Notes under the pieces: model-generated
Databases searched by the model: none
What the model was told of the DNA's origin: nothing
Seen by the model: only the letters and a program-made list of their open reading frames with translations
Part shown: one piece after another, positions 44,687 through 53,331 of the stretch
How the letters are laid out: each line of letters starts with the position of its first letter
Numbering within the stretch: position 1 is the stretch's first letter
DNA from: a bacterium BRH_c32
Lineage (GTDB): Bacteria; Bacteroidota; Ignavibacteria; Ignavibacteriales; Melioribacteraceae
Assembly: GCA_001516025.1 (NCBI GenBank)
Contig: LOEU01000001.1
Span: 62,001-126,000 of the forward strand
Reading direction: 5' to 3'
Length of the DNA: 64,000 nucleotides
Made by a program: the position numbers and the translations under genes

Positions 44687-46174
44687 ATGTTTGATTTTAA
44701 CAACGAATTTTCTGTTTTCGAGCAGTTCTCCGATGGAATGTCTAATATATTTATGGGATTATTTCGTCCAAACGATTCATCACAAATTAAATATACAAAA
44801 TCTATCGAATCGGTAATTGGAATGAGTTTGGAGGAGATCAATCTATTCCCTGAACAGCTTTATTCCCTTATACCCGAAGAAGATTTCCATCCCTTTATAA
44901 AAAACATCAGAGAAAAATTCGCCAACCCAAATGTATCTAATTTTGAAACTGAATTTCTTATAAAACCTAATCCCGAACAAAGTATTTGGCTTAAAGAGCA
45001 TATAAAAATTGTCAGAGATAAAAACGGATTACCTTTTGAGGTAATTAGTTTATTCGTAAATAATTCCGAATTAAAATCGATTACCGAAGAATCAAGAATC
45101 AAAATCGATAAATACAAAGAATTAAACCAAGCAAAAGATAAATTTATTTCCATCGTATCACATGATTTAAGAGCACCGTTTACTACACTTCTTGGCTTTT
45201 CTGAAATATTAGTAAACGAAAAAGACATTGATGAAGAGGAAAGAAATGAATATCTCGGATATATATATGATTCATCTAAAACGCAGCTATCATTAATAAA
45301 CAATTTATTAGATTGGTCACGCCTTCAAACAGGCAGAGTGAAAGTGGAACCACAGCGTCTGCATGTAAAAAGTATTATTTCAAATGCTCTTTCCCCTATC
45401 AGCATCGAAGCAGCTCGAAAAAGAATTGAGCTAAAATTTGATATCCCTAATGAACTTTATATGAATGCAGATGAACGGCTTATAAGCCAAACAATTATTA
45501 ATTTGGTTAGTAATGCAATTAAATTTTCAAATGAAGGATCGGATATCTCAATCTCTACATCTAAGTTCAAAGAGGGTATGCTTGAATTTATTGTGAAAGA
45601 TGATGGAGTGGGTATTTCAGAAGAGAACCAAAGTAAACTATTTCAAATTGACAAAAAATTTTCTCTCCCCGGCACCGATGGACAAAAAGGAAGCGGTCTC
45701 GGCTTATCTCTGGCAAAAGAGATTATTGACCAGCATAAAGGATATATTTGGTTCTATTCGAAGGAAGGAGAAGGGAGCGAATTTCATTTTACGATCCCTG
45801 AAGCTAAGAATATAATCTTATTAATAGAACATGATAAACAACTTCGTGATCATCTAAAAGAAGTAATTGAATTAAATCTAATCGGCTTTGAAATTATTTT
45901 TTCAAATAATGGTTATGAAGCAATATCGAAATTCAAAACTATACTCCCCACACTTATAATAACCGATCACGATATGCCCCTTATGAATGGGATTCAATTA
46001 GTGGAAGCGATTAATAGCAAAGATGCCATTGCAACTATCCCTATTATTGTAATATTACAAAACCTTACAGATGAATTAACAGCTCGATACGATAAACTTG
46101 GAATTAGCAAGTTAGTTACCAAACCGGTAAATGATTCCTTACTCCTAACAACTATTCAATCTTGTTTAAACTAA
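44687..46174 (+). CDS. Hybrid sensor kinase: PAS-like, HisKA, HATPase and receiver
   Basis: 495 residues, soluble. PAS-like region ~20-135 (YTKSIESVIGMSLEEINLFP, FLIKPNPEQSIWLKEHIKIV), HisKA with SIVSHDLRAPFTTLLGFSEI, HATPase with NLVSNAIKFS, VKDDGVGISEENQSKLF and GSGLGLSLAKEIID, then a C-terminal receiver (~375-495) with ITDHDMPLMNGIQL and VTKPV. A terminal receiver with no output domain suggests a phosphorelay or internal buffering. The gene is followed 15 bases on by an UpxY-like gene. Confidence 0.92.
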   Translation: MFDFNNEFSVFEQFSDGMSNIFMGLFRPNDSSQIKYTKSIESVIGMSLEEINLFPEQLYSLIPEEDFHPFIKNIREKFANPNVSNFETEFLIKPNPEQSIWLKEHIKIVRDKNGLPFEVISLFVNNSELKSITEESRIKIDKYKELNQAKDKFISIVSHDLRAPFTTLLGFSEILVNEKDIDEEERNEYLGYIYDSSKTQLSLINNLLDWSRLQTGRVKVEPQRLHVKSIISNALSPISIEAARKRIELKFDIPNELYMNADERLISQTIINLVSNAIKFSNEGSDISISTSKFKEGMLEFIVKDDGVGISEENQSKLFQIDKKFSLPGTDGQKGSGLGLSLAKEIIDQHKGYIWFYSKEGEGSEFHFTIPEAKNIILLIEHDKQLRDHLKEVIELNLIGFEIIFSNNGYEAISKFKTILPTLIITDHDMPLMNGIQLVEAINSKDAIATIPIIVILQNLTDELTARYDKLGISKLVTKPVNDSLLLTTIQSCLN

Positions 46175-46189
46175 ACCGGCGAAAAAATT

Positions 46190-46912
46190 ATGTCTGAAAC
46201 AAAAACAAAGTACGACACGGAACCAAATAATAATATTGAATTAGAAAATGTAGCAGAACCAAAGTATGAATCTGAATTACTTAATGAAAGCGAAACTGGC
46301 AGCGAGACCGAAAGATTTTGGTTTGCCTTATATACTAAACCAAGAAGTGAATTTCAGGCAGAATTACAGCTTAGAGATATTGGTGTAGAAACTTATATGC
46401 CATTTGTAATAAAAGAAAAAAAATGGACTGATCGAACGAAAAAAATAAAAGAACCCGTTTTCAGAGGTTATATTTTTATTTTGTCATCTGAGCAAGAACG
46501 TTATGTGGCAGTTACACAAAAAGCGATAGTAAAAGCGGTTTCATTCGGTGGAGTGGTAGCTACTATTCCTGATTGGCAGATTCAAAATCTAAAAATACTC
46601 CTTAGCAAAAATCCGGAATATTATATATCGGACAAATTACTTCTCGGAACTAAGGTAAGAATTATAGACGGACCATTTAAGGATATTGAAGGAATTATCA
46701 CCACGGAAAAAGGGAAAGGACAATCACTCGGGGTTACAATTGATATCTTAAAAAGATCAGTGGTGATTAATTTAACAGAAAATTATGTTAAAAAAGCACC
46801 TGATCAGAAAATTCCTGAAAAAGATAATAAGAAATATTATTATAAAGTTATTGAAGAAGATGAACCGGAAGAAACCAATACAATTATTGAGAAAGATACT
46901 GAGCAGGAATAA
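46190..46912 (+). CDS. UpxY/NusG-like transcription antiterminator
   Basis: 240 residues. A polar acidic N-terminus (~1-40) precedes the NGN domain FWFALYTKPRSEFQAELQL, ETYMPFVIKEKKWTDRTKKI, PVFRGYIFI; the KOW-type domain has GTKVRIIDGPFKDIEGII. The C-terminus is acidic (EEDEPEETNTII). Members bind RNA polymerase and allow long-operon transcription, typically of capsule gene clusters. No polysaccharide cluster starts here, so its target lies elsewhere. Confidence 0.9.
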   Translation: MSETKTKYDTEPNNNIELENVAEPKYESELLNESETGSETERFWFALYTKPRSEFQAELQLRDIGVETYMPFVIKEKKWTDRTKKIKEPVFRGYIFILSSEQERYVAVTQKAIVKAVSFGGVVATIPDWQIQNLKILLSKNPEYYISDKLLLGTKVRIIDGPFKDIEGIITTEKGKGQSLGVTIDILKRSVVINLTENYVKKAPDQKIPEKDNKKYYYKVIEEDEPEETNTIIEKDTEQE

Positions 46913-46933
46913 AAATTAGAAAGAGATAAAACA

Positions 46934-47908
46934 ATGTCAGAAGAAAGAAAAAATTTAAGTATGATGAATGAAGGTGATCCTATCAATGGTTCCTTGGTAG
47001 TCGAAAGGATTGATTTAAAAGTCTCATCTACCAATAAATATTTTATTGATGTCGATCTTCGGGGAGCTACCGCTAAATTAAATGGTAAAGTGTGGGATAA
47101 TGCTCAAGCAATCTTTAATAAAATTAAAGACTCGAAAGTGGTTACAGTGCGGGGAGTACTTACAAAGTATAAAGATCAATTCCAGATAAAAATAGAAAAG
47201 ATCGATAGCTATACTGGAGATGAAAGCGCATTTATTGAGCAGACAATGCCCCGTTCTGTTTATGATTTAGCTGAAATGAAAAATGGATTTTTAGGGTTTA
47301 TCAATTCGATAGAAGACCCATATCTGAATAAATTACTTAACGAAATATTTTCATCCGAAGATGGTTCAAAATTTTTCAAATCTCCGGCAGGCAAAAGTTG
47401 GCATCACGCTTATTTAAGTGGGCTATTAGAGCATACTCTTGAGATAATGAAAATCTGTGATTTAATGACTACATTCCATAAAGAAGTAAAACGAGATATT
47501 TTGCTTTCCGGTGCAATGCTGCACGATTTTGGAAAAATAGTAGAACTTAGCAGTGAACCCGGATTTGATTATACCGATACAGGAAAATTTGTCGGTCATA
47601 TTGTTCTTGCAGTTTTATATGTCGATCGGGTAATCAAAGATAAATTACCCGATTTCCCTTCTCATCTTAAAGATCAGTTATTCCATCTAATTCTTAGCCA
47701 TCAGGGGAAATTAGAATATGCATCACCGGTGGAACCAAAAACTATTGAAGCAATCATTTTATATCAAGCAGATGAGCTTAGTGCAAAAACAAATGCTTAT
47801 AAGCAGGCGATAATTAAAGGGCGAAACGAAGGGAATAAATGGACAAGACCGCTCCCTCTTGCCAATAATAATTCTCTTTATATACCCGAAGATTTTGAAA
47901 TTCATTAA
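46934..47908 (+). CDS. YhaM-like 3'-5' exoribonuclease (OB-fold plus HD domain)
   Basis: 324 residues. N-terminal OB-type nucleic-acid-binding part (~15-90: SSTNKYFIDVDLRGATAKLN, VRGVLTKYKDQFQIKIEKI), then an HD phosphohydrolase domain with SWHHAYLSGLLEHTLEI, SGAMLHDFGKI (HD pair) and HLILSHQGKLEYASPVEP. This layout is that of YhaM/CBF1-type nucleases acting on RNA and single-stranded DNA. It lies 21 bases after the UpxY-like gene. Confidence 0.88.
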   Translation: MSEERKNLSMMNEGDPINGSLVVERIDLKVSSTNKYFIDVDLRGATAKLNGKVWDNAQAIFNKIKDSKVVTVRGVLTKYKDQFQIKIEKIDSYTGDESAFIEQTMPRSVYDLAEMKNGFLGFINSIEDPYLNKLLNEIFSSEDGSKFFKSPAGKSWHHAYLSGLLEHTLEIMKICDLMTTFHKEVKRDILLSGAMLHDFGKIVELSSEPGFDYTDTGKFVGHIVLAVLYVDRVIKDKLPDFPSHLKDQLFHLILSHQGKLEYASPVEPKTIEAIILYQADELSAKTNAYKQAIIKGRNEGNKWTRPLPLANNNSLYIPEDFEIH

Positions 47909-47924
47909 CCATAAGGAAAACGCA

Positions 47925-48701
47925 ATGAAATCAATAAGTGCCCACGCAATATTATTTTTAATTGCTCTTACATTTATTTCTTCTAATCTATATGCTCAAT
48001 CTGTTGAATCGCTTATAGATGAAGGGGATAAGTATTACGAAAAGTTCGATAATCAAAAAGCATTGGATTCATATACAAAAGCTGAAAAATTAGACGCCAA
48101 TAATATCGAAGTACTTTGGCGAATCAGCAGAGCTTATGTGGATTTAGCCGAGAAAATGCCTTCGAGCACCGGTAAACAGGAGGATGCTCAATTGGCGGTT
48201 TTTGAAAAAGCTAAAGATTATGCCGAAAAAACGATCAAAGCCGATAGAACCAAATCAGTGGGATTTTTAAGAAGAGCTATCGCTAATGGTAAGATTGCTC
48301 TTTTCAAAGGTGTTTTCTCTGTTGCAGGTGTAGTTAATTCAGTTAAGTCTGATTGTGAAAAATCGATTCAACTTAATAATGGTGGTGCTGAAGTTCAGGC
48401 AGTTACACATTATGTATTAGCACGCACTCATGCAAAGATTTCAGAAAAATGGGCACCTGCACGTTCGGTACTAGGACTTGGCTGGGCAGATAATGAGATC
48501 GCTCTAAAAGAATATAAAAAAGCAATCGAATTAAAACCGGGATATATTATGTTTTATGTAGATTACGCACTTTCATTAATCGAAGAAGGTGAAGACAATA
48601 CTGCAAAAGAGATGTTAAATAAAGCATTGAAAAGCAAAGTGCAAGATGAAGATGACGATCAGCGCCTCGCAGAAGCAAAAGAATTATTAAAAAAATTATA
48701 A
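47925..48701 (+). CDS. Exported TPR protein, unknown function
   Basis: 258 residues from the ATG at 47925, which has AAGGAAA upstream; the frame opens earlier inside the nuclease gene. Signal peptide KSISAHAILFLIALTFISSN, cleavage near YAQ. TPR-type helices: SLIDEGDKYYEKFDNQKALD, LWRISRAYVDLAEKMPSS, and at the end LALIEEGEDNTAKEMLNKAL-like LIEEGEDNTAKEMLNKALKS. Likely a periplasmic scaffold; the partner is unknown. Confidence 0.82.
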   Translation: MKSISAHAILFLIALTFISSNLYAQSVESLIDEGDKYYEKFDNQKALDSYTKAEKLDANNIEVLWRISRAYVDLAEKMPSSTGKQEDAQLAVFEKAKDYAEKTIKADRTKSVGFLRRAIANGKIALFKGVFSVAGVVNSVKSDCEKSIQLNNGGAEVQAVTHYVLARTHAKISEKWAPARSVLGLGWADNEIALKEYKKAIELKPGYIMFYVDYALSLIEEGEDNTAKEMLNKALKSKVQDEDDDQRLAEAKELLKKL

Positions 48702-48706
48702 GTGAA

Positions 48707-49453
48707 ATGGAATTTAGTACAAAGTTCATAAATAAATTAAAATACGCTAAAAAGTTACTCTTTTTTACAGGTGCCGGAATATCTGCTGAAAGTGGTATCT
48801 CTACATTTAGAGGTGTCGACGGTATCTGGAATAAAATGAAACCGGAGGAACTCGCAAGCATTGATGGATTTATGAAAAATCCTGATATCGTATGGCAATG
48901 GTATCAGCATCGCAGACAAATTGTGCACGATTCAAAACCGAATGCAGGTCATCTCTCCATTGCCGAGCTTGAAAACTATTATGATGTAACCGTTGTAACT
49001 GAGAATGTTGATAATTTACATAGACGTGCCGGAAGCTCGAAAATATTCGAGCTTCATGGTAATATAGAAAGAAATTACTGTATCGATTGTAAAGCTCCAT
49101 TTAACGATACTAAATTAAATGAAGAATCGGGCAATCCCAAATGTAAAGAATGCGGTGGAAGAATTAGGCCCGATGTAGTTTGGTTTGGGGAGATGCTGCC
49201 ACAGGATCAATTCAGCGGCGGTCAATCGTCCGCAGAATCTTCTGACATCTGTTTTGTTGTAGGCACTTCCGGATTAGTTTACCCAGCTGCTTATATACCG
49301 ATTGAGGCAAAGCAGGCAGGTGCTTTCATAGTAGAAATAAATATCGATTATACAGAAATGAGCCGCTTTGCAGATGAATCATTCATCGGAAAATCCGCCT
49401 CCATCCTCACCGAACTCCTCGCTGAAGTAAAAAGAATAAAAGCAACCACTTAA
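48707..49453 (+). CDS. cobB: NAD-dependent protein deacylase, sirtuin family
   Basis: 248 residues. NAD-binding GAGISAESGISTFRG (~22-36), TENVDNLHRRAGSSKIFELHGN (catalytic histidine in the last HGN), zinc cysteines CIDCKAPF and CKECGGRIRPDVVWFGE, and GTSGLVYPAAYIP. It removes acyl groups from lysines of cytosolic proteins. It lies five bases after the TPR gene. Deacetylase versus desuccinylase activity was not assigned. Confidence 0.93.
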   Translation: MEFSTKFINKLKYAKKLLFFTGAGISAESGISTFRGVDGIWNKMKPEELASIDGFMKNPDIVWQWYQHRRQIVHDSKPNAGHLSIAELENYYDVTVVTENVDNLHRRAGSSKIFELHGNIERNYCIDCKAPFNDTKLNEESGNPKCKECGGRIRPDVVWFGEMLPQDQFSGGQSSAESSDICFVVGTSGLVYPAAYIPIEAKQAGAFIVEINIDYTEMSRFADESFIGKSASILTELLAEVKRIKATT

Positions 49454-49507
49454 TATTGATAAGAACGCTTGATTATTATTTATAAACCTTATATTAGAAA
49501 ATAAATG

Positions 49508-49636
49508 TTAAAAAATCATGATGAGTAGCGCAACCAAAACTATAAAAAAGAATAACTTCACACATCCCGTTAAAACAATTTTAGTGGTTTTAAGAAGAAA
49601 ATAAGCGACTATAAGCAGAACAACTAATATTTCCAT
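49508..49636 (-). CDS. Small two-helix membrane protein (42 residues), hypothetical
   Basis: ATG at 49636, TAA at 49510-49508. The peptide is MEILVVLLIVAYFLL, a short polar turn (KTTK), a second weakly hydrophobic stretch with one cysteine, and FFFIVLVALLIMIF at the end: two membrane helices in 42 residues. It starts 20 bases after the queD stop on the same strand. No clear ribosome site is visible, which lowers confidence, but such an even hydrophobic pattern is unlikely in random sequence. Confidence 0.45.
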   Translation of the reverse strand: MEILVVLLIVAYFLLKTTKIVLTGCVKLFFFIVLVALLIMIF

Positions 49637-49655
49637 AATTTGGTATTTATAATCA

Positions 49656-50078
49656 TTAATGAGAAATTAATTCTATTGTATCCTCAGCGTAAGTGTTTTC
49701 GGTTTCCAATACTTTCACGGTTACTTTTTCGATATTATTCGGAAGTCCGACTTCATTAATTTTTTTTAAGAAATAACCTACAAGATTTTCGGCAGTTGAA
49801 TGAAAATCTACAACTACCATTCTTGAATCTATTTTTTTTAGTAACTCTTGCAATTCAATATCACCGGAGAAAACTAAACAAGCATGATCCAATTCTTCAA
49901 CTAACGGATTAATAATCGATTTGACATCATAATAATCGAGCACCATTCCGTTACAATCCGGCTTCCCGTCAAGCTCCACCATCATTTTATATGAATGCCC
50001 GTGCAGATTTCGGCACTTGCCTTCATGGAATGGAAGCCGATGCCCCATCTCCCATGTAAATTCTTTTGCAATTCTCAT
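49656..50078 (-). CDS. queD: 6-carboxy-5,6,7,8-tetrahydropterin synthase
   Basis: 140 residues, tunnelling fold. Zinc histidines in MGHRLPFHEGKCRNLHGHSYK (~11-30); the catalytic cysteine is in this same stretch, then LDYYDVKSIINPLVEELDHACL and the late glutamate in VKVLETENTYAE. It converts dihydroneopterin triphosphate for queuosine/preQ0 synthesis. The start directly abuts the queE stop (TAAATG). Confidence 0.95.
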   Translation of the reverse strand: MRIAKEFTWEMGHRLPFHEGKCRNLHGHSYKMMVELDGKPDCNGMVLDYYDVKSIINPLVEELDHACLVFSGDIELQELLKKIDSRMVVVDFHSTAENLVGYFLKKINEVGLPNNIEKVTVKVLETENTYAEDTIELISH

Positions 50079-50717
50079 TTATACTCCTCTCTCATCCGGC
50101 TTCCAAATGTATTTATGCATTTGAAGTTGAAACCGGACTTGTAAATTATCTTCTATTATCCAATCTGCCATCGTCAAAGGAATTAATTCTCCAAAAACAA
50201 TTGAAAACAGCAGTTCACATTTACCTATTAAATTATATTTTTCAATAATCGATTTAGACCAATCGTAGTCTTCTCTGGAACCGATTACAAACTTAACTTC
50301 ATCGTTTGGTTTAAGAAACTCAATATTTTCATATCGATTCTTTTTCATCATCTTACTCGAAGGACATTTTAAGTCCATAATTACCTTAACGCGCTTATCG
50401 ATTTTTTCAATTGACAACGAACCACCGGTCTCGATTAAAACCTCGTATCCGAGATTGCAAAGCTTTTCCATTAGCGTGTGGACTTCGCTTTGAACGAGCG
50501 GTTCGCCACCCGTTACCTCCACAAGGCGGCAATTAAATTTAGCGACCTCTTCAATAATTCCCTCAATCGATTTGTCGCTACCTTCATAAAACGCATATTC
50601 AGTGTCGCAATAAGTGCACCTAAGATTGCAGTAAGTCAATCTTATAAAAACACATGGGAGACCGGCTTTTGTACTTTCCCCTTGCAATGAGTAGTATATT
50701 TCATTTATTTTAAGCAT
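50079..50717 (-). CDS. queE: 7-carboxy-7-deazaguanine synthase
   Basis: 212 residues from the ATG at 50717 (LKINEIYYSLQGESTKAGLP); the frame runs 17 codons further but the family starts here. Radical SAM cluster in CNLRCTYCDTEYAF (CxxxCxxC), EVTGGEPLVQ and a MDLKCPSSKM segment. It forms the deazaguanine ring from the QueD product, so queE-queD is a coherent two-gene unit. queC, queF and the transglycosylase are not in the window. Confidence 0.94.
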   Translation of the reverse strand: MLKINEIYYSLQGESTKAGLPCVFIRLTYCNLRCTYCDTEYAFYEGSDKSIEGIIEEVAKFNCRLVEVTGGEPLVQSEVHTLMEKLCNLGYEVLIETGGSLSIEKIDKRVKVIMDLKCPSSKMMKKNRYENIEFLKPNDEVKFVIGSREDYDWSKSIIEKYNLIGKCELLFSIVFGELIPLTMADWIIEDNLQVRFQLQMHKYIWKPDERGV

Positions 50718-50776
50718 TATCTCTTTCTTCTTTATCCGCAAAGATAAAAACAAAAATAATAATAGCATAGTTTAAG

Positions 50777-50808
50777 TTTGATTTACAGATAACCAAATGC
50801 TATATTTG
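50777..50808 (+). promoter_or_regulatory. rpsT promoter (Bacteroidota type)
   Basis: TTTG (50777-50780), 20 bases, TATATTTG (50801-50808): an exact TTTG-N20-TAnnTTTG match 34 bases before the rpsT ATG. It is the same layout as at metK. Confidence 0.7.
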
Positions 50809-50842
50809 TAGTCTTTAATAATAATATAAATTTAGGTAAGGA

Positions 50843-51106
50843 ATGGCAAACCACAAATCAGCTCTTAAAAGAGCACGTTCAAGTGAAAAAAGAAACGTTA
50901 GAAACGTTGCAACTACTTCAAAGATTAAAACGTTAATCAAAAAAGTATATGATACCACTGACGCTGAAAAAGTAGAAACTGTTTATAAAGAAGCAGTAGC
51001 GGTTCTTGATAGATCATCGGTAAAAGGACATTTACATAAAAATAATGCTGCACACAAAAAAGCAGCGTTAACAAAACACGTTAATCAGGTAAAAGCTGGC
51101 AAATAA
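50843..51106 (+). CDS. rpsT: 30S ribosomal protein S20
   Basis: 87 residues, the normal S20 size. MANHKSALKRARSSEKRNVR at the N-terminus and the C-terminal NNAAHKKAALTKHVNQVKAGK are diagnostic. It binds 16S rRNA early in 30S assembly. Single-gene unit with its own promoter and a hairpin-rich 3' region. Confidence 0.97.
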   Translation: MANHKSALKRARSSEKRNVRNVATTSKIKTLIKKVYDTTDAEKVETVYKEAVAVLDRSSVKGHLHKNNAAHKKAALTKHVNQVKAGK

Positions 51107-51113
51107 GTTCTTT

Positions 51114-51166
51114 TTTATTTGAGTTAGATTTCGCTCGTTTTGAAGCGAATAGATAATTCAAATAAA
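51114..51166 (+). repeat. Nested inverted repeat in the rpsT 3' region
   Basis: Outer arms TTTATTTGA (51114-51122) / TCAAATAAA (51158-51166), perfect 9 bp. Inner arms TTCGCT / AGCGAA are separated by 8 bases. It could form a long interrupted hairpin right after the rpsT stop, perhaps protecting the mRNA 3' end. Confidence 0.5.
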
Positions 51167-51193
51167 GCAGTAACTTTTAGATAAATTTTGTAC

Positions 51194-51226
51194 GGCTGCC
51201 ACGGTCATATCCGGGACAGCCTTTTT
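51194..51226. terminator. Terminator between rpsT and the convergent GlmU-like gene
   Basis: 11-base arms ggctgccacgg / ccgggacagcc (51194-51204 and 51211-51221) with two mismatches, a 6-base loop, and TTTTT directly after on the plus strand. It ends against the stop of the minus-strand gene. Confidence 0.65.
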
Positions 51227-52729
51227 CTATTTTAAATCTTTTACCAGTTCCTTACCTGCCGTCTCAGGGATATAATAACCAATTAATTTAGCTTCGCCGT
51301 TTTCGCTCTTAATCTCTTTCTTAATCAATACCGAATGTTCAATTAAAAATCCATCATCTATTTTAGAACCGAAAATATAGGAAATACCTTTTATTGTAAC
51401 TCCGGCACCTACAATTACAGGGAATTCATCACTGCCGGTTATCTTCACTCCGGATTCAATGCGGCAATTCTCACCGATAATTATATTACCTCTTAAAATA
51501 TTATTCCAAAAAATCGTTACATCATTCCCGATAACTATTTTCTGACCTTTATAACAGGAGATATCCACATTTGCCTTAAAATCGACATTTCTTCCAAGTG
51601 TAATATTTCCATCGAGCAAAACATTCTTATGCAGATGAAGATTATAATTTATTTTTACTCCCTTGCCAAGATAAGAACCTTTACCAAGCTGAATATCAAG
51701 CGGAATCCCTTTATCATCCAGTTCTAAAATCTGTTCTATCACTTCATCATCAATATAAAAGTCATCCGGGTCATCTATTGTAATAATATCTTTTAGTTTT
51801 TCATAAATATTTGTTCTGGCAATATCTTCCATCTCTTTTAAGACAGATTTATTATTGAAGCCCATAATTACAAATTGCTCAAGAGGAGAAACTGCTTGAA
51901 CAACATATCCCTCTTGATTAAATAATGAAATTAAGTCGGTCAAATAAACTTCGTTTTGAACGTTTTCACTTTTTATGTTATATATAAGTTTAACGAGCTT
52001 CTTAAAATCAAAAGCGAAAACACCTGAATTAAATTCAGGTATTGCCAAAAGTTCTTCCTTGCTATAAAAATAAGTTCTTCCGCCAAACTCGGCTTTATAT
52101 GGAGTATCGGTGCTTAAAGCGAGAATATCTTTGTACTCTATAATTTCTATTACCTTACCAAAATCGTCCAAAGAATGCTTACCGTTGGAATCAAATTCCT
52201 TTACACGTATAATCCTTCCATAATAATTATCTTCTTTATTCCCTTCAAAAAGACCGGTGAGAACCATCATATCACATTTAGAACTTAAAAAAGATTCACG
52301 GAAAAGCTTAACTGTATCGCTATTTATTAATCCCATATCACCCGGAAATACATAAACGATCCCGTCATAGTTTTCTTTATCTATAGATTGAAGTGCCACT
52401 TGTACGGCATGACCTGTTCCATTTTGAACTTCTTGATAAGCGAATAGATTATTGTCTTTTTTGCCTACTGCTTTAATTACATCTTCTGCCTTAATACCCA
52501 CTACAGTAATAATATTGGATGATGTAAGTGCAGAATCGCAGGCTATATAAACACGCTCCACAGTAGGTTTTTCCCAAATTTTATGAAGCATCTTTGAGGT
52601 TTGGGATTTGATTCTTTTGCCATGACCAGCTGCTAAAATTATAGCTGTATCGCTTTTTTTATAATCAAACCGAGTTGAATTTTCTGATATTAAGGAAACA
52701 ATCTCTTCATTAGTTTGTGTAATTGCCAT
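51227..52729 (-). CDS. GlmU-like sugar nucleotidyltransferase with a left-handed beta-helix domain
   Basis: 500 residues. N-terminal pyrophosphorylase motif AIILAAGHGKRIKSQTSKML (~30-49; the family reads LAAGxGTRMxSxxPKxLH), GTGHAVQVAL, YVFPGDMGLI. From ~365 come hexapeptide-type repeats (YNLHLHKNVLLDGNITLGRN, VVIGNDVTIF-like, IIIGENCRIESGVKI). The overall layout is that of GlmU (UDP-GlcNAc pyrophosphorylase/acetyltransferase) but with changed signature residues and fewer repeats, so the acetyltransferase function is uncertain. It may be a paralogue making another nucleotide sugar. Confidence 0.8.
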   Translation of the reverse strand: MAITQTNEEIVSLISENSTRFDYKKSDTAIILAAGHGKRIKSQTSKMLHKIWEKPTVERVYIACDSALTSSNIITVVGIKAEDVIKAVGKKDNNLFAYQEVQNGTGHAVQVALQSIDKENYDGIVYVFPGDMGLINSDTVKLFRESFLSSKCDMMVLTGLFEGNKEDNYYGRIIRVKEFDSNGKHSLDDFGKVIEIIEYKDILALSTDTPYKAEFGGRTYFYSKEELLAIPEFNSGVFAFDFKKLVKLIYNIKSENVQNEVYLTDLISLFNQEGYVVQAVSPLEQFVIMGFNNKSVLKEMEDIARTNIYEKLKDIITIDDPDDFYIDDEVIEQILELDDKGIPLDIQLGKGSYLGKGVKINYNLHLHKNVLLDGNITLGRNVDFKANVDISCYKGQKIVIGNDVTIFWNNILRGNIIIGENCRIESGVKITGSDEFPVIVGAGVTIKGISYIFGSKIDDGFLIEHSVLIKKEIKSENGEAKLIGYYIPETAGKELVKDLK

Positions 52730-52863
52730 TCTACCCTCTGAATTATGGAAATCGAATTGTTAAATTTAATAATAAATGTTATAAAACATATCTATTAAAC
52801 CGAGTCTATAAGAAAATAAATTTTGTATTTTTAGCATCAGAAAAATAAACGAATGGAGATGTC

Positions 52864-53325
52864 ATGAAAAAGTTGTTTTTTATTACTTTATTAACATTTT
52901 TCTCAATTTCTTCGATAATAGAAGCACAGGACAAAGGATTTGGTATCGGAGTAATGTTAGGCGAACCGACCGGATTGAGTGCTAAAACATGGTTAAATAA
53001 AATAAACGCAGTCGATTTTGGTTTAGCATATTCATTTACCGGGAATCATAATGCCGCTGCATTGCATGCAGATTATTTATGGCATTCTTTCGATTTAATC
53101 AAATCCACCGAGAGAATACCCGTTTATTACGGTGTTGGTGCAAGATTAAGAATTTATGAAGGACATGATGATTCATTCGGCGTTAGAGGTGTCGCAGGTG
53201 TTGAATGGTTTTCAAGAGAAGTCCCGATTGATGTATTTTTTGAAATAGCACCTGTATTTACTCTTATCCCGGAAACTGATTTGGATTTCGATGCCGCCAT
53301 TGGAATCAGATTTTTTATTAACTAG
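52864..53325 (+). CDS. Small exported beta-barrel-like protein, unknown
   Basis: 153 residues. Signal peptide MKKLFFITLLTFFSISSII, cleavage near EAQ. The mature part alternates hydrophobic and polar residues in strand-like blocks (GFGIGVMLGEPTGLSAKTWL, GVGARLRIYE, AAIGIRFFIN) and ends in an aromatic-rich strand, as in small outer-membrane barrels. No named family is claimed. It lies six bases before a sensor-kinase gene, possibly in the same transcript. Confidence 0.75.
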   Translation: MKKLFFITLLTFFSISSIIEAQDKGFGIGVMLGEPTGLSAKTWLNKINAVDFGLAYSFTGNHNAAALHADYLWHSFDLIKSTERIPVYYGVGARLRIYEGHDDSFGVRGVAGVEWFSREVPIDVFFEIAPVFTLIPETDLDFDAAIGIRFFIN

Positions 53326-53331
53326 GTTTAT

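Noticed and set aside
50718-50842. preQ1 riboswitch before queE
   Set aside because: No preQ1-type hairpin with an A-rich tail is recognisable in the short leader.
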